From Dyadobacter sp. CY312 (GTDB lineage: Bacteria > Bacteroidota > Bacteroidia > Cytophagales > Spirosomataceae): 64,000 bases of DNA. Shown here one piece after another: positions 44,774 to 53,695 of the stretch (positions are counted from its first letter, which is position 1; the number at the start of each line of letters is the position of its first letter). The stretch is from the NCBI RefSeq assembly GCF_021390535.1, contig NZ_JAJUXG010000003.1:372001-436000 (forward strand), written 5' to 3'. The notes below the pieces were generated by a model, which was given only the letters and a program-made list of their open reading frames with translations, had not been told where the DNA came from and did not search any database. The translations under genes were made by a program, and so were the position numbers.

Positions 44774-44802
44774 AAAAAAAGCCGTGCGATAACGCACAGC
44801 TT
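44774..44802 (-). terminator. Terminator of the 429-residue exported protein gene
   Basis: On the minus strand AAGC(t)GTGCG and CGCAC(g)GCTT pair around ttat and run into TTTTTTT (plus 44774-44780). It lies 44 nt after the stop at 44847. Confidence 0.88.
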
Positions 44803-44846
44803 GTGTCAATCTGAACAAATAAGAAATCTGTTATTTCGACCAAACG

Positions 44847-46133
44847 CTAAGTTTTGAGCTTTTTCTTCTTAGCTGCCGGGAAAAGTACATTGTTTAATAT
44901 CAATCGATAGCCGGCTGAAGTCGGATGCAGATTCAAATCAGTTGGCTCCTCTCCCACTCTATGCTGGTAATCTTCCGGATCGTGCCCGCCATAAAATGTA
45001 AAGAAACCCTTACCATGCGTACTGTGAATATACCGGGCTTCGTTGGCTGCCTTGTTCTCCGCAAGAATGATCACCTCCGGTTTCACAACCCGATTTTTAA
45101 ATGCCGTGGTTTGCCCCATAAAACCCTTGATCACATTCTGATGATTTTGTGTAAGCATGCTCGGAACCGGATCCCATTTTGCAGAGAACTGGAATAGAGA
45201 AAAGAAATCATTCCCTTCTTCAAGGCGACGTTCCTCGGGCTGGTTGTCTATGTCCGAAAACTCAATTTCGTAGGGATATGGAATTGTCTTGAAATTGTGA
45301 AAAGCAAAAGTATTATCAAAATTCAGTTTACTGTTTGCAGTAGGATCCGCCGGTGTTCCGTCGTACATGGTTTCAACAATATCCAGTCCGTCGGCTGCTA
45401 GTGTTATATCAAAAGTGTCTGTTGCGTTGCACATCGCGAACATATACCCACCTCCCGTTACAAATTCCGATATCCTTTTGGCTACTGCCAGTTTCATCTG
45501 CGGAACGTTGGCAAACTGATATTTTTCAGCAGTGGCCTCAGCTTCACGTTTTTGCTCCCGGTACCAGGGAAAATCCTTGTACTGGAAAAACTTTCCAAAC
45601 TGGCCCGTAAAATCTTCGTGATGCAAATGAAGCCAATCATATTCCGGGAGCTTGGTACTCAGCACCTCGTCATCATATACTACATCATAAGGGATTTCAG
45701 CGTAGGTGAGCACAAGTGTAACGGCATCATCCCAAGGTAATTTGGACTTTGGAGAATAAACCGCGATTTTGGGAGCTTTTTGCAATTTCACAGCATCCAT
45801 ATTTACATCAGGAGAGCTGATGCTGGTCATGATCTGACTTGCCTGGCCGTCCGAAATCACTTCATAACTCACGCCGCGAACCGTCATTTCAGAAGCGAAA
45901 GACTGATTATATTGCACCATAAAACTTCCACCCCGGTAATTGAGCAGCCAATCCATTTCCATTTCAAAATTTTTCAATATCCAGAAGGAAATTCCGTATG
46001 CTTTCAGGTGATTTTTTTGCGATCCGTCCATTGGAATGAGCAGCTTGTTGGCCCATACACCCGGGGATATTGACAAAAAAATGATAAGCGGAATAAACAG
46101 GCGTCTCATTGGTTTGATTCTTTCACGTATCAT
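44847..46133 (-). CDS. Conserved Bacteroidota exported protein, glutamine-amidotransferase-like fold
   Basis: A 428-residue exported protein; a signal peptide follows if the start is the internal MRRLFIPLIIFLSISPGVWA (ATG 46109). The body has NHLKAYGISFWIL, WLLNYRGGSF, a central WDDAVTLVLTYAEIPYDVVY and FVTGGGYMFAMCNATDTFDI with a cysteine in a strand-turn position, and HSTHGKGFFTFYGGHDPE near the end. I recall proteins of this type labelled 'asparagine synthetase B' in Bacteroidota; no amide-transfer or synthetase domain of that enzyme is visible, so the name is probably wrong. Function unknown. Confidence 0.75.
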   Translation of the reverse strand: MIRERIKPMRRLFIPLIIFLSISPGVWANKLLIPMDGSQKNHLKAYGISFWILKNFEMEMDWLLNYRGGSFMVQYNQSFASEMTVRGVSYEVISDGQASQIMTSISSPDVNMDAVKLQKAPKIAVYSPKSKLPWDDAVTLVLTYAEIPYDVVYDDEVLSTKLPEYDWLHLHHEDFTGQFGKFFQYKDFPWYREQKREAEATAEKYQFANVPQMKLAVAKRISEFVTGGGYMFAMCNATDTFDITLAADGLDIVETMYDGTPADPTANSKLNFDNTFAFHNFKTIPYPYEIEFSDIDNQPEERRLEEGNDFFSLFQFSAKWDPVPSMLTQNHQNVIKGFMGQTTAFKNRVVKPEVIILAENKAANEARYIHSTHGKGFFTFYGGHDPEDYQHRVGEEPTDLNLHPTSAGYRLILNNVLFPAAKKKKLKT

Positions 46134-46172
46134 TTGCAGCTTTACAAAATAAAATTAGTTCAAAAATTACGC

Positions 46173-46274
46173 TGTACCGGCAGGCTTACAGGAGATAAAT
46201 TTTCGACCTGAACTCCGGTACAAAGCTCAATAACGATTCCATTCAGATTGATACTGATCTAACGTAATATTACG
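46173..46274 (+). promoter_or_regulatory. Palindromes upstream of the permease gene
   Basis: TGTACCGG (46173-46180) and CCGGTACA (46215-46222) are inverted copies, and CGTAATATTACG (46263-46274) is a perfect 12-bp palindrome 46 nt before the start codon. The latter is a plausible operator; neither is assigned to a known regulator. Confidence 0.4.
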
Positions 46275-46320
46275 AAATAATGATGCATAAGTGATACCGA
46301 TCCGATAAAACTGATAATTA

Positions 46321-47565
46321 ATGAATATTAAGGAAAACGTAGACGAAGGCCTTCGGTCCATACAATCAAACTTGTTAAGAACGGTACTGACAGCCCTGAT
46401 CATTGCAATTGGCATCACATCGCTGGTTGGTATCCTTACTGCTATTGAAGGCATCCAAAATTCGGTAAACAGCAGCTTTGCGGATCTGGGAGCCAACACC
46501 TTCACTGTGGAAAGTCGCATGGACGAGGGTTTCAGGCGGGGTGGTCGGCGAGAGAAACAATATCCTGTCATCAATTATCAGCAGGCAGGAGAATTTTCAA
46601 ATCGTTTTCGCAGCGAATTTGGCGGTACCGTTTCCCTTTCTGCCAATATTGGAGGCGCAGTTCAGGTAAATTATCTTAGCAAAAAGACAAACCCCAACAT
46701 TAACGTGGTGGGAGCTGACGACGATTTTCTTGCCATAAAAGGGTATAAAATAGATTTTGGTCGTAACCTCAACAAAAATGACCTTGAAAATTCTGTAAAT
46801 GCAGCAGTATTAGGTCAGGAAGTTGCCCGAAACCTATTTGGTAATATAGATCCGGTCAATAAAGAAATCACTTTCATGGGTGCCAGGTACAAAGTCGTTG
46901 GCGTTTTGGCAAAAAAAGGATCCATGGGCGGCGGTACCGATTCAGACAGAATTATCATTATTCCGCTTGACAACGGTCGCGGACTGGCCGCAAACCGCTC
47001 ACTTACCTACAACATCACAGCTTCGGCCCCTAACATTGAAGACGGGGAGTTTATCATCGAAGAAGCACGCGGACTAATGCGCCGGATCAGATCCGACAAA
47101 CTTGGCTCCGAGGATTCTTTCACACTCGAACGTGCGGACGCCATGGCCAAAGAATTTGAAAGCATCACTGGTTATCTTCGAATCGGAGGGTTCGGTATAG
47201 GAATCATCACATTACTTGGAGCTTCCATTGCATTAATGAACATCATGCTTGTATCCGTTACAGAACGCACCAGAGAAATCGGAATCCGCAAATCGCTTGG
47301 AGCTACACCACGCGTGATACGCTTCCAGTTTCTGATTGAAGCAATCGTGGTTTGTATTCTCGGTGGGATAGGCGGTCTGTTCCTGGGCATCATCATCGGC
47401 AATGTCATTTCCAACTCCATCAGTACCGAAAGTACGTTTGTAGTGCCGTGGGTCTGGATGGCCATGGGAATTATCGTTTGCGTAGTTGTTGGCGTTATTT
47501 CAGGGATATATCCGGCAATAAAAGCATCACGTCTTGATCCAATCGAAGCATTACGTTACGAATAG
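46321..47565 (+). CDS. ABC transporter permease (MacB/FtsX type)
   Basis: A 414-residue permease: a membrane helix near the N-terminus (about 20-41), a MacB-like periplasmic core, and three C-terminal helices flanking [20 protein letters not shown], ending [12 protein letters not shown]. This is the classic MacB C-terminal pattern and differs from the two permeases at 37-40 kb. No ATPase gene adjoins it; it may use the ATPase at 41 kb or one elsewhere. Confidence 0.92.
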   Translation: MNIKENVDEGLRSIQSNLLRTVLTALIIAIGITSLVGILTAIEGIQNSVNSSFADLGANTFTVESRMDEGFRRGGRREKQYPVINYQQAGEFSNRFRSEFGGTVSLSANIGGAVQVNYLSKKTNPNINVVGADDDFLAIKGYKIDFGRNLNKNDLENSVNAAVLGQEVARNLFGNIDPVNKEITFMGARYKVVGVLAKKGSMGGGTDSDRIIIIPLDNGRGLAANRSLTYNITASAPNIEDGEFIIEEARGLMRRIRSDKLGSEDSFTLERADAMAKEFESITGYLRIGGFGIGIITLLGASIALMNIMLVSVTERTREIGIRKSLGATPRVIRFQFLIEAIVVCILGGIGGLFLGIIIGNVISNSISTESTFVVPWVWMAMGIIVCVVVGVISGIYPAIKASRLDPIEALRYE

Positions 47566-47622
47566 GATCAAAGCGAAGAAAAGTCGGCTAAAAAATATTA
47601 TTTCAATTTTGGATAAAATTTC

Positions 47623-47652
47623 TTGCGAAATCTATTTTTCTGTCTACTTTTG
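47623..47652 (+). promoter_or_regulatory. tRNA-Leu promoter
   Basis: TTG (47623-47625) and TACTTTTG (47645-47652) with exactly 19 nt between match the Bacteroidota TTG-N19-TAnnTTTG promoter. It lies 23 nt upstream of the tRNA 5' end. Confidence 0.85.
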
Positions 47653-47675
47653 CACTCCCAACAGAGAAGATCAAT

Positions 47676-47759
47676 GCCCGGATGGCGGAATTGGTAGACG
47701 CGTTGGTCTCAAACACCAATGAGGTTACACTCGTGCCGGTTCGACTCCGGCTCCGGGTA
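47676..47759 (+). tRNA. tRNA-Leu (CAA)
   Basis: An 84-nt class II tRNA. The acceptor stem pairs GCCCGGA with TCCGGGT; the D arm contains ATTGGTAGAC; the anticodon stem TTGGT/ACCAA closes CTCAAAC with anticodon CAA; a long variable arm follows; the T loop is TTCGACT. The discriminator is A and CCA is not encoded. Confidence 0.96.
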
Positions 47760-47762
47760 CAT

Positions 47763-47797
47763 AAATCCCTGACAATCGATTGATTGTCAGGGATTTT
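47763..47797 (+). terminator. tRNA-Leu terminator
   Basis: AAATCCCTGACAATC and GATTGTCAGGGATTT pair perfectly (15 bp) around a 4-nt loop, with one more T before ACTTTA. It starts 4 nt after the tRNA. Confidence 0.95.
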
Positions 47798-47953
47798 ACT
47801 TTAATGACTAATCTAAAATTTAACATACTCTGGATTCAGCAGATCAGCAACTGGCTAAAACGGATTTACGCGCCCGCTATTTTTACGGCAAAATCATACC
47901 ATCTAAATAAGCTGGCTAAGTTTTTGTATTTCTGTTCTTAAAAGAGATAGCAC

Positions 47954-48204
47954 ATGGAAAACAGGGATAAAAAGTCAGCACCGACGACAAAGATTCGGTT
48001 GATAACAATCATCAGGTACTGAAAGGATCGAACACAGTGAAGGACCCGGACGAATGGACAACAGGTGAAGAACCGATGACAGGTGCACAGCAATCGTATT
48101 TGAAAACACTTTCGGAAGAAGCAGATCTCACACTAACGAAAGCGGAAGCTTCAAAGCGCATTGACGAATTGCAACACAAAACCGGCAGAGGACTTACTAA
48201 TTAA
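47954..48204 (+). pseudogene. DUF3072-like protein with a frameshift at an A5 tract
   Basis: The frame ending at 48204 carries the DUF3072-like block DEWTTGEEPMTGAQQSYLKT followed by LTKAEASKRIDELQHKTGRG. The upstream ATG at 47954 reads MENRDKK and then leaves this frame at AAAAA (47969-47973); one extra A would join MENRDKK to the long frame. As read, only a GTG at 48037 gives a 55-residue product. The lesion could be a real frameshift, a slippage-prone site or a sequence error. Confidence 0.6.
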
Positions 48205-48217
48205 GCCGATTGAAAAT

Positions 48218-48266
48218 AAAGCCTACCCATAAGTTTACGTTACAAGTAACTTATGGGGTAGGCTTT
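48218..48266. terminator. Intrinsic terminator between convergent genes
   Basis: AAAGCCTACCCATAAGTT and AACTTATGGG(g)TAGGCTTT form an 18-bp stem with one bulge. It lies between the DUF3072 gene and the OmpA-family gene and can act in both directions. Confidence 0.9.
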
Positions 48267-48295
48267 GTATTCCGGCAGAGACCCTTCTTAATATC

Positions 48296-49594
48296 TTACA
48301 GCTTAATAAACTCTACCCTTCTGTTATTGGCCTTCCCAACAGGTGTTTCATTGGAATCCACAGGATCTGTCTCCCCTTTTCCATCCGTATCCAAACGTGC
48401 GGCATCAATACTGAAATCAGATTTCAAGGTCTCTTTCACCGCAGCAGCGCGACGCTTGGACAGGCTTTCGTTATCACCTTCATTCCCATCGGAGTCGGTG
48501 TGACCAACAATTTTGAATCGTACAGAAGCATTTTCTTGCAAAACCTGGGCGATTTCTTTGAGACTTCCATACGATTGAGGTAATATTCTGTCACTATTAA
48601 CGTCAAAAAGGATTCCACTGGTAGCAAATTTCCCTTCCGTGAGTAGTTTGTTACGGGTATCGGCTACTCCAACTGCAAGCTGAACGTTCGCCAGGAAGAA
48701 AGCACCGCCCTTCTGGCTAAAGTCCGGATTAATTGCTGTAAACGTGAGCGTATTCAGAGGTTCCGGTGCATTAAGTGCCCGGGGAAGGTCAAGCACTTTG
48801 GAACTGTCAAGGTAAACCCGCACACGTTGCTTCTGTCTCCATATCGAAATTCTCGTTGAATTTTTGTTGATATTGAATTCAGGGACGCCATGTTTGTATT
48901 GACCGCCTATCAGATTGGAAGAATATTTGAGTTGTCCTTTGTCGGTTGATGTAGGCTGAAATGCTATTTTAAAACTCGGCGTTGTGAGCTGACTTGCGTT
49001 GCCCCAGTCAAATTTTTGATCTGTGTCGCCGGTTTGCATCAGACTAATCATAAATTCTCCTATGTTCGACACATGCTCATTGGCAATCAAATCCATTTGT
49101 AAGGTAAAATTTTCAGGAAGATCGTCAGTTAAAGCCTCGGAGTAGAAAACCCCGCTTTGGTTTAATCTGAGCCATTTGCCGCTCCGCCCATCGATTGTAA
49201 CAATTTCAGCTCCGGAACGCGTATTCCAGTTTGCCGGGAAGTCGCCAATCGCATCCTGAGAAAAATCTTCATGTAATATGATCGTTTTACCTGGTACAAA
49301 ATCGAACTTGGAGTAAGCCGTAATGCCCGTTGCGGTTTTGATTGGAGTATTGGGCTGCTGCTGATCCTTAGCATCTTCCGACGGTGATGGCGCGCTTTCC
49401 TCATTTACCCTGGGAACCGACTCCGTTTCTGCCGGCTTGTCATTCCGCTTCTTTTTTTGTGTGGCTTTGTCAATAGACTGGTCAATCTGGTCAACAACTT
49501 TTTGCTCCACCTTGTTTTTAATCCGGTCCAGAAGTTGTGCAGGGCAGGATATGCAGTAAAAAAATAGCACGCAGAGTATTGATATTTTTTTCAT
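48296..49594 (-). CDS. OmpA family outer-membrane protein
   Basis: A 432-residue exported protein. Start at 49594 (MKKISIL) gives a signal peptide ending near CPAQ. A low-complexity linker rich in K, E, P and S follows. The middle (about 110-300) is a jelly-roll-like domain with conserved WLRLNQSGVFYSEAL and SRISIWRQKQRVRVYLDS segments. The C-terminal OmpA domain (about 310-432) has FKIVGHTDSDGNEGDNESLS and ends with KANNRRVEFIKL, which binds peptidoglycan. Probably links the outer membrane to the wall. The middle domain is unassigned. Confidence 0.88.
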   Translation of the reverse strand: MKKISILCVLFFYCISCPAQLLDRIKNKVEQKVVDQIDQSIDKATQKKKRNDKPAETESVPRVNEESAPSPSEDAKDQQQPNTPIKTATGITAYSKFDFVPGKTIILHEDFSQDAIGDFPANWNTRSGAEIVTIDGRSGKWLRLNQSGVFYSEALTDDLPENFTLQMDLIANEHVSNIGEFMISLMQTGDTDQKFDWGNASQLTTPSFKIAFQPTSTDKGQLKYSSNLIGGQYKHGVPEFNINKNSTRISIWRQKQRVRVYLDSSKVLDLPRALNAPEPLNTLTFTAINPDFSQKGGAFFLANVQLAVGVADTRNKLLTEGKFATSGILFDVNSDRILPQSYGSLKEIAQVLQENASVRFKIVGHTDSDGNEGDNESLSKRRAAAVKETLKSDFSIDAARLDTDGKGETDPVDSNETPVGKANNRRVEFIKL

Positions 49595-49618
49595 TCCAAA
49601 AAGAAAAATTGTTGGCAA

Positions 49619-49989
49619 AGCGAAATATATGTCTCAAAGTTACAACGGATGAAATTAAAAACTATCCCTAAAATCAGCCATTTTCCCCAAGTTATAAAAC
49701 CATTGATAACTGATACGTGATCTCCATAAATGCATAGCCGGGGAGTCTCGCTGAAATTCGACATTTTTTTGAGCAACAGGAATCCCTTATAACTTGTACA
49801 TAACCAACTCTAACCGCTTGCAACTCTTTGAGTGTGAAAACTAAAATATTGGAGAACTACCTTCCCCAAAAAGCTGCCCGGAATACACTTTGCCATTAGG
49901 AAGAAGAACAAAAATGTATGCTCGGGGCGATGAAGTCGGAGCAAGGTTCAGGCATAATTATTTATCCAATTGATTAGTATAGAGTCGGG
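49619..49989. other. Intergenic region without a recognised gene
   Basis: A 371-nt stretch. On the minus strand a short frame without a start reads VLLPNGKVYSGQLFGEG before a stop near 49838; this looks weakly protein-like but is too short to call. No RNA gene or terminator was seen. Confidence 0.35.
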
Positions 49990-50211
49990 ATGAAGACAGC
50001 TTCTCCAATAGATTCCAGGTTTACAAGCAGCATGAAAAAACAAAAGAACTTTACCACCAAGGATGGTGTCAGGATCAGGTTGTCCTTAGACGAAATCGTA
50101 GAAATAGTACCGGACGCCGACATGCGTTACAGCCTGGTCATTCTAAAAGATGGCTCCAAACATTTTGTAACAGGAACAGAACAGCAGATACGGCGGTCCC
50201 TCACCTCGTAA
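49990..50211 (+). CDS. Small protein resembling half of a LytTR-type DNA-binding domain
   Basis: A 73-residue protein. The segment VRIRLSLDEIVEIVPDADMR and the following LVILKDGSKHFVTGTEQQI recall the first strands of a LytTR domain (I.LDEI..I.....YS.I.L.DG). The second half of such a domain, with its DNA-contacting loop, is missing, so DNA binding is uncertain. It could be a stand-alone small protein or a trimmed remnant. It lies alone between the OmpA and SnoaL-like genes. Confidence 0.5.
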   Translation: MKTASPIDSRFTSSMKKQKNFTTKDGVRIRLSLDEIVEIVPDADMRYSLVILKDGSKHFVTGTEQQIRRSLTS

Positions 50212-50431
50212 CCAGCTCTTTGCCATTCATTTTATCTTCATTTGAAATCACCCGGTTATATGCTTAATCAATATGCATAAAGCTGGGCAAGCCTCTCTTT
50301 TTCGCTTCCTCTTCACCCTATTATTTGTCCGTTTCAGCCCGAAAGTAGTTACATATCTGGTCCATCTCATGGACATTTGACTGTTGATGGGCAGAGACAA
50401 CCCCGATAAGTTGCCAATTAATTGTATCCTG

Positions 50432-50839
50432 ATGATAGAACCCGAAAAATTAGTGATCGGCTTTATAGAAGATATCTGGAACAACAGCAGATTCGCGAAG
50501 CTGTGCCAATATCTGCATCCCGAATTTATTGATCACAGCCTCCCATTTGGCGCACAAAATGGGCGAGGTTTTCATGCATATCTAAAAGTATTGAGCGAAG
50601 GTGTCAGTCATCATACTGAGATAGAAAGTATCATTACCGAGCACGATTTTGCAATAATTGGCATAAAAATGACACTGAGCACTTTGCAAGACCCATCTGC
50701 TCATCGGGAAAATGAAGTGCTGCAAGGCCAACGCATTCTCGCCTTTCGTGACCAAAAGATTATCGGTCACTGGGAATTTTTCGGGATCCTGCCAAATGGT
50801 GCAAACTCCTCACCAACAGAGTTAACAACCTCACTATGA
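50432..50839 (+). CDS. SnoaL-like ester cyclase family protein
   Basis: A 135-residue NTF2-fold protein of the SnoaL/polyketide cyclase-like family. Pattern: PEKLVIGFIEDIWNNSRFAK, YLHPEFIDHSLPFG, HHTEIESIITEHDFAII and QRILAFRDQKIIGHWEFFG. Such proteins include cyclases, dehydratases and binding proteins; the substrate is unknown. The ATG at 50432 (MIEPEKL) is preferred over one at 50384, which adds sixteen unlike residues. Its stop overlaps the next gene's ATG (ATGA), so the two are coupled. Confidence 0.85.
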   Translation: MIEPEKLVIGFIEDIWNNSRFAKLCQYLHPEFIDHSLPFGAQNGRGFHAYLKVLSEGVSHHTEIESIITEHDFAIIGIKMTLSTLQDPSAHRENEVLQGQRILAFRDQKIIGHWEFFGILPNGANSSPTELTTSL

Positions 50840-51642
50840 AAACCTTACTCAATACATTTATTCTTTTCACCGCGCTCATCAACATTTCCTGTGAAGGACT
50901 GTTCCAATATAATCCGAATCAGGTTATTCTGAAAGAGGATGAGCGGAATCTGAATCTCAAAAACGTTGCGCTCATTCAGGCACTCCCGCAAAAGGACACC
51001 ACCCGATTCATTTTGATGGGCGATACCCAGCGCTGGTACGACGAATCCTCGGATTTCATTAAAAGTGCAAACAGCCAGCGCGATATTTCATTTGTAATTC
51101 ATGCCGGCGACATTTCAGATTTTGGTCTTTCTCAGGAATTTAAGTGGGTCAATCAAATTATGCAGGAGCTGAAATATCCTTATGTAACGGTTATCGGGAA
51201 CCACGACATAGTTGCCAACGGGCCTTTGGTGTACAAAAAAATGTATGGCGAGCTTGATTATTCATTTGAGTTTGGAGGCAATAAATTCATATTTATCAAT
51301 ACAAATTCAAGGGAATATAACTTTGACGGACTGGTACCGAACCTGCCCTGGCTGCGGTCTCAATTGAAAAACAATCCAACTGACAAAAACGCCATTGTCA
51401 TTGCGCATGTCCCTCCTTTCGATGCTGATTTTGATCCTAACATGCAGAATGAATACGCGCAAATTCTGGCGTCAGATCCAAATGTAAAATTCACCTTGTA
51501 CGGACATCAGCACACTTTCAAAAATGAAGAATTTTATGAAGATGGTGTCAGATACATGACCACTACCAGTATGGGAGCAAGAGGATATTTGATTGTGACC
51601 ACCTGGAAAGGTGGCTATCGTGTGGAAAGGGTTGAATTTTAA
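50836..51642 (+). CDS. Metallophosphoesterase lipoprotein (calcineurin-like)
   Basis: A 268-residue exported lipoprotein; a hydrophobic N-terminus ends in LINISC with the cysteine at residue 19. The calcineurin-like metal motifs are intact: MGDTQR, HAGDISDFG, GNHDI, HVPPFD and YGHQHTF. It probably cleaves a phosphoester on the periplasmic side or cell surface. It overlaps the SnoaL-like gene by 4 nt and is followed at 5 nt by an envelope protein gene; the three are one operon. Confidence 0.92.
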   Translation: MKTLLNTFILFTALINISCEGLFQYNPNQVILKEDERNLNLKNVALIQALPQKDTTRFILMGDTQRWYDESSDFIKSANSQRDISFVIHAGDISDFGLSQEFKWVNQIMQELKYPYVTVIGNHDIVANGPLVYKKMYGELDYSFEFGGNKFIFINTNSREYNFDGLVPNLPWLRSQLKNNPTDKNAIVIAHVPPFDADFDPNMQNEYAQILASDPNVKFTLYGHQHTFKNEEFYEDGVRYMTTTSMGARGYLIVTTWKGGYRVERVEF

Positions 51643-51647
51643 TCAAT

Positions 51648-52244
51648 ATGAAAAAACTATTTTTACTATACCTGACATTGTTTTCAGTCACTAGTTTCGC
51701 TGAGGATGGCCCACGTACGGACTCATATCGAAAATGGTATATTCCGGATCATATGAAGCTTCAATTTGCCGGAAATATCGGTTTTATGTCGGGCGGACCA
51801 GGTTACATTTCTCGCAACAAAACCCTCGAAACGGATGTATTGTTTGGGTTTTTGCCGAAAAAATTTGGTGGAGATGCACTGATTACACTCACTGCTAAAG
51901 TTACCTATTCGCCGTGGCGTATTCATCTGAAAAACTCGTATAATATCGCCCCATTTTCGATAGGGTTTTATTCAAGTCACACATTCGGTCCTCAGTTCGA
52001 TTCCAAATGGCCTGAATATTATCCAAAAGGCTATTACTGGTGGGCCACCGCCGTCCGGCTTGGTGCCTATGTTGGTGGAAAAGCAGGAAGAACAGTAAAG
52101 TTCAATAAGAAAGTCAGAAATTTTGAGGCCTATTACGAAGTTGGTACTTACGACCTCATGTTCATTAGCTACGTACAAAACACCGGATTTCTGAAACCGT
52201 CTGATATTCTGAGCCTCGCTATTGGCATAAAAATGTCGCTATAA
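51648..52244 (+). CDS. Exported hypothetical protein, probable outer-membrane beta-structure
   Basis: A 198-residue protein with a clear signal peptide (FLLYLTLFSVTSFAE). The mature part is rich in aromatic residues and alternating strands (KLQFAGNIGFMSGG, LITLTAKVTYSPWRIHLKNS, IGFYSSHTFGPQF), ending in ...SLAIGIKMSL, compatible with a small outer-membrane beta-barrel. I do not recognise a family. It is the last gene of the SnoaL-phosphoesterase operon and is followed by a terminator. Confidence 0.75.
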   Translation: MKKLFLLYLTLFSVTSFAEDGPRTDSYRKWYIPDHMKLQFAGNIGFMSGGPGYISRNKTLETDVLFGFLPKKFGGDALITLTAKVTYSPWRIHLKNSYNIAPFSIGFYSSHTFGPQFDSKWPEYYPKGYYWWATAVRLGAYVGGKAGRTVKFNKKVRNFEAYYEVGTYDLMFISYVQNTGFLKPSDILSLAIGIKMSL

Positions 52245-52260
52245 TCCTGGATTTCATCTC

Positions 52261-52299
52261 AAAAAAATGGGTGCTGTATCAGACAAAGCACCCATTTTT
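52261..52299 (+). terminator. Intrinsic terminator
   Basis: ATGGGTGCT (52267-52275) and AGCACCCAT (52287-52295), extended by A and T runs, form a strong hairpin 16 nt after the stop of the exported protein gene. Confidence 0.92.
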
Positions 52300-52402
52300 C
52301 ATATTCTCTAAAAAATTAAAATAATTCAAAAATTTGTTTAAATATTATATTTTTAATATAATTGCATAGACAATTATTAGCTTGAATACATTTTGTTAAA
52401 TA

Positions 52403-52453
52403 ATGAAGAGAAGGACCTATTTCAAGACTGCTTTCATTGACGTTTTTCATTAA
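52403..52453 (+). other. Possible 16-codon leader peptide before hmgA
   Basis: ATG to TAA encodes MKRRTYFKTAFIDVFH: three Phe and one Tyr in 16 residues. It lies 14 nt upstream of the hmgA start and in another frame. No Shine-Dalgarno or attenuator hairpin is seen, so it may be chance. Confidence 0.25.
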
Positions 52454-52467
52454 AACAGCGAACGAAA

Positions 52468-53637
52468 ATGCCGATCTATCACCGACTTGGAAATATCCCG
52501 CCTAAGCGGCATACGCAATTCCGGAAGTCTTCCGAAAGCGACGCAGGTTTGTATTATGAAGAGGTTTTTGGAACGATTGGCTTCGACGGAATGTCGTCAT
52601 TGCTGTATCACACCTGGCGTCCTACTCAGGTGAAAGCCATTGCTGAACCATACGACGTAACACCAAAAATTGTCGTCGCGAACAACCTCACCATGCGGAA
52701 GTTGGTCGGTTTTGAAATACAACCTGCCGATGATTATCTCGAAAGTCGTATTCCGCTGCTTGTGAACCGGGATGTTGTCATTGGCCTTGCTGCTCCCGTG
52801 AAAGGTGTAATGAGCTATTTTTACAAAAATGCAGATTGCGATGAGCTCCTTTTTATTCATCACGGAAAAGGGAAACTCCGTACTTTTTTCGGAAATCTGC
52901 CTTTTGAATCAGGTGACTATATCGTTATCCCAAGAGGTGTAATTTATCAGATTGAGTTCGATACAGATGACAACCGGATTTTCTATCTTGAATCGCACTC
53001 CCCTATTTATACGCCTAAAAGATATCGCAATCATTTTGGGCAATTGATGGAACAAGCACCTTATTGCGAGCGGGATTATATATTACCTCAGAACCTGGAA
53101 ACATTTGATGAAAAAGGTGACTTTCTGATCAAAATCAAAAAGCAGAATTTCATTCATCCGGTGACCTACGCTTCACACCCTTTCGATGTGATCGGCTGGG
53201 ATGGATATAACTATCCCTGGGGTATTTCAATTCACAATTTCGAGCCTATTACAGGACGCATTCACCAGCCACCACCTGTGCACCAGACTTTCCAGACAGA
53301 CGGTTTTGTAGTCTGCTCATTTTGTCCGCGTATGTACGACTACCATCCGCTGGCAATTCCGGCTCCGTACAACCACAGCAACATTGATTCGGATGAAGTG
53401 CTCTATTACGTGGATGGTGATTTTATGAGTCGAAACGACATTGCACAGGGGCACATTACCCTTCACCCGGGCGGAATCCCACACGGTCCGCATCCGGGAG
53501 CTTATGAACGAAGCATTGGCAAAAAGGAAACACATGAACTTGCTGTGATGGTCGATACTTTCCGGCCATTAATGCTCACCGAAGCAGCCATGAAACTAGA
53601 TGATGGACGCTACTACAAAAGCTGGTTAGAGGAGTGA
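52468..53637 (+). CDS. hmgA: Homogentisate 1,2-dioxygenase
   Basis: A 389-residue cupin-fold iron enzyme that opens homogentisate to maleylacetoacetate in tyrosine catabolism. Conserved segments: HQTFQTDGFVVCSFCPRMYD, the iron-ligand region NHSNIDSDEVLYYVDG and HPGGIPHGPHPGAYE. Length is slightly short of the animal enzyme but normal for bacteria. It starts 58 nt upstream of hppD on the same strand. With hppD, phhA and fahA it forms the phenylalanine/tyrosine degradation locus. Confidence 0.95.
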   Translation: MPIYHRLGNIPPKRHTQFRKSSESDAGLYYEEVFGTIGFDGMSSLLYHTWRPTQVKAIAEPYDVTPKIVVANNLTMRKLVGFEIQPADDYLESRIPLLVNRDVVIGLAAPVKGVMSYFYKNADCDELLFIHHGKGKLRTFFGNLPFESGDYIVIPRGVIYQIEFDTDDNRIFYLESHSPIYTPKRYRNHFGQLMEQAPYCERDYILPQNLETFDEKGDFLIKIKKQNFIHPVTYASHPFDVIGWDGYNYPWGISIHNFEPITGRIHQPPPVHQTFQTDGFVVCSFCPRMYDYHPLAIPAPYNHSNIDSDEVLYYVDGDFMSRNDIAQGHITLHPGGIPHGPHPGAYERSIGKKETHELAVMVDTFRPLMLTEAAMKLDDGRYYKSWLEE

Positions 53638-53695
53638 TGGAAATTAGGAATTGAGAATTAAGAATGAGGGAATTGAACTTGAAAAGGAAACGACT

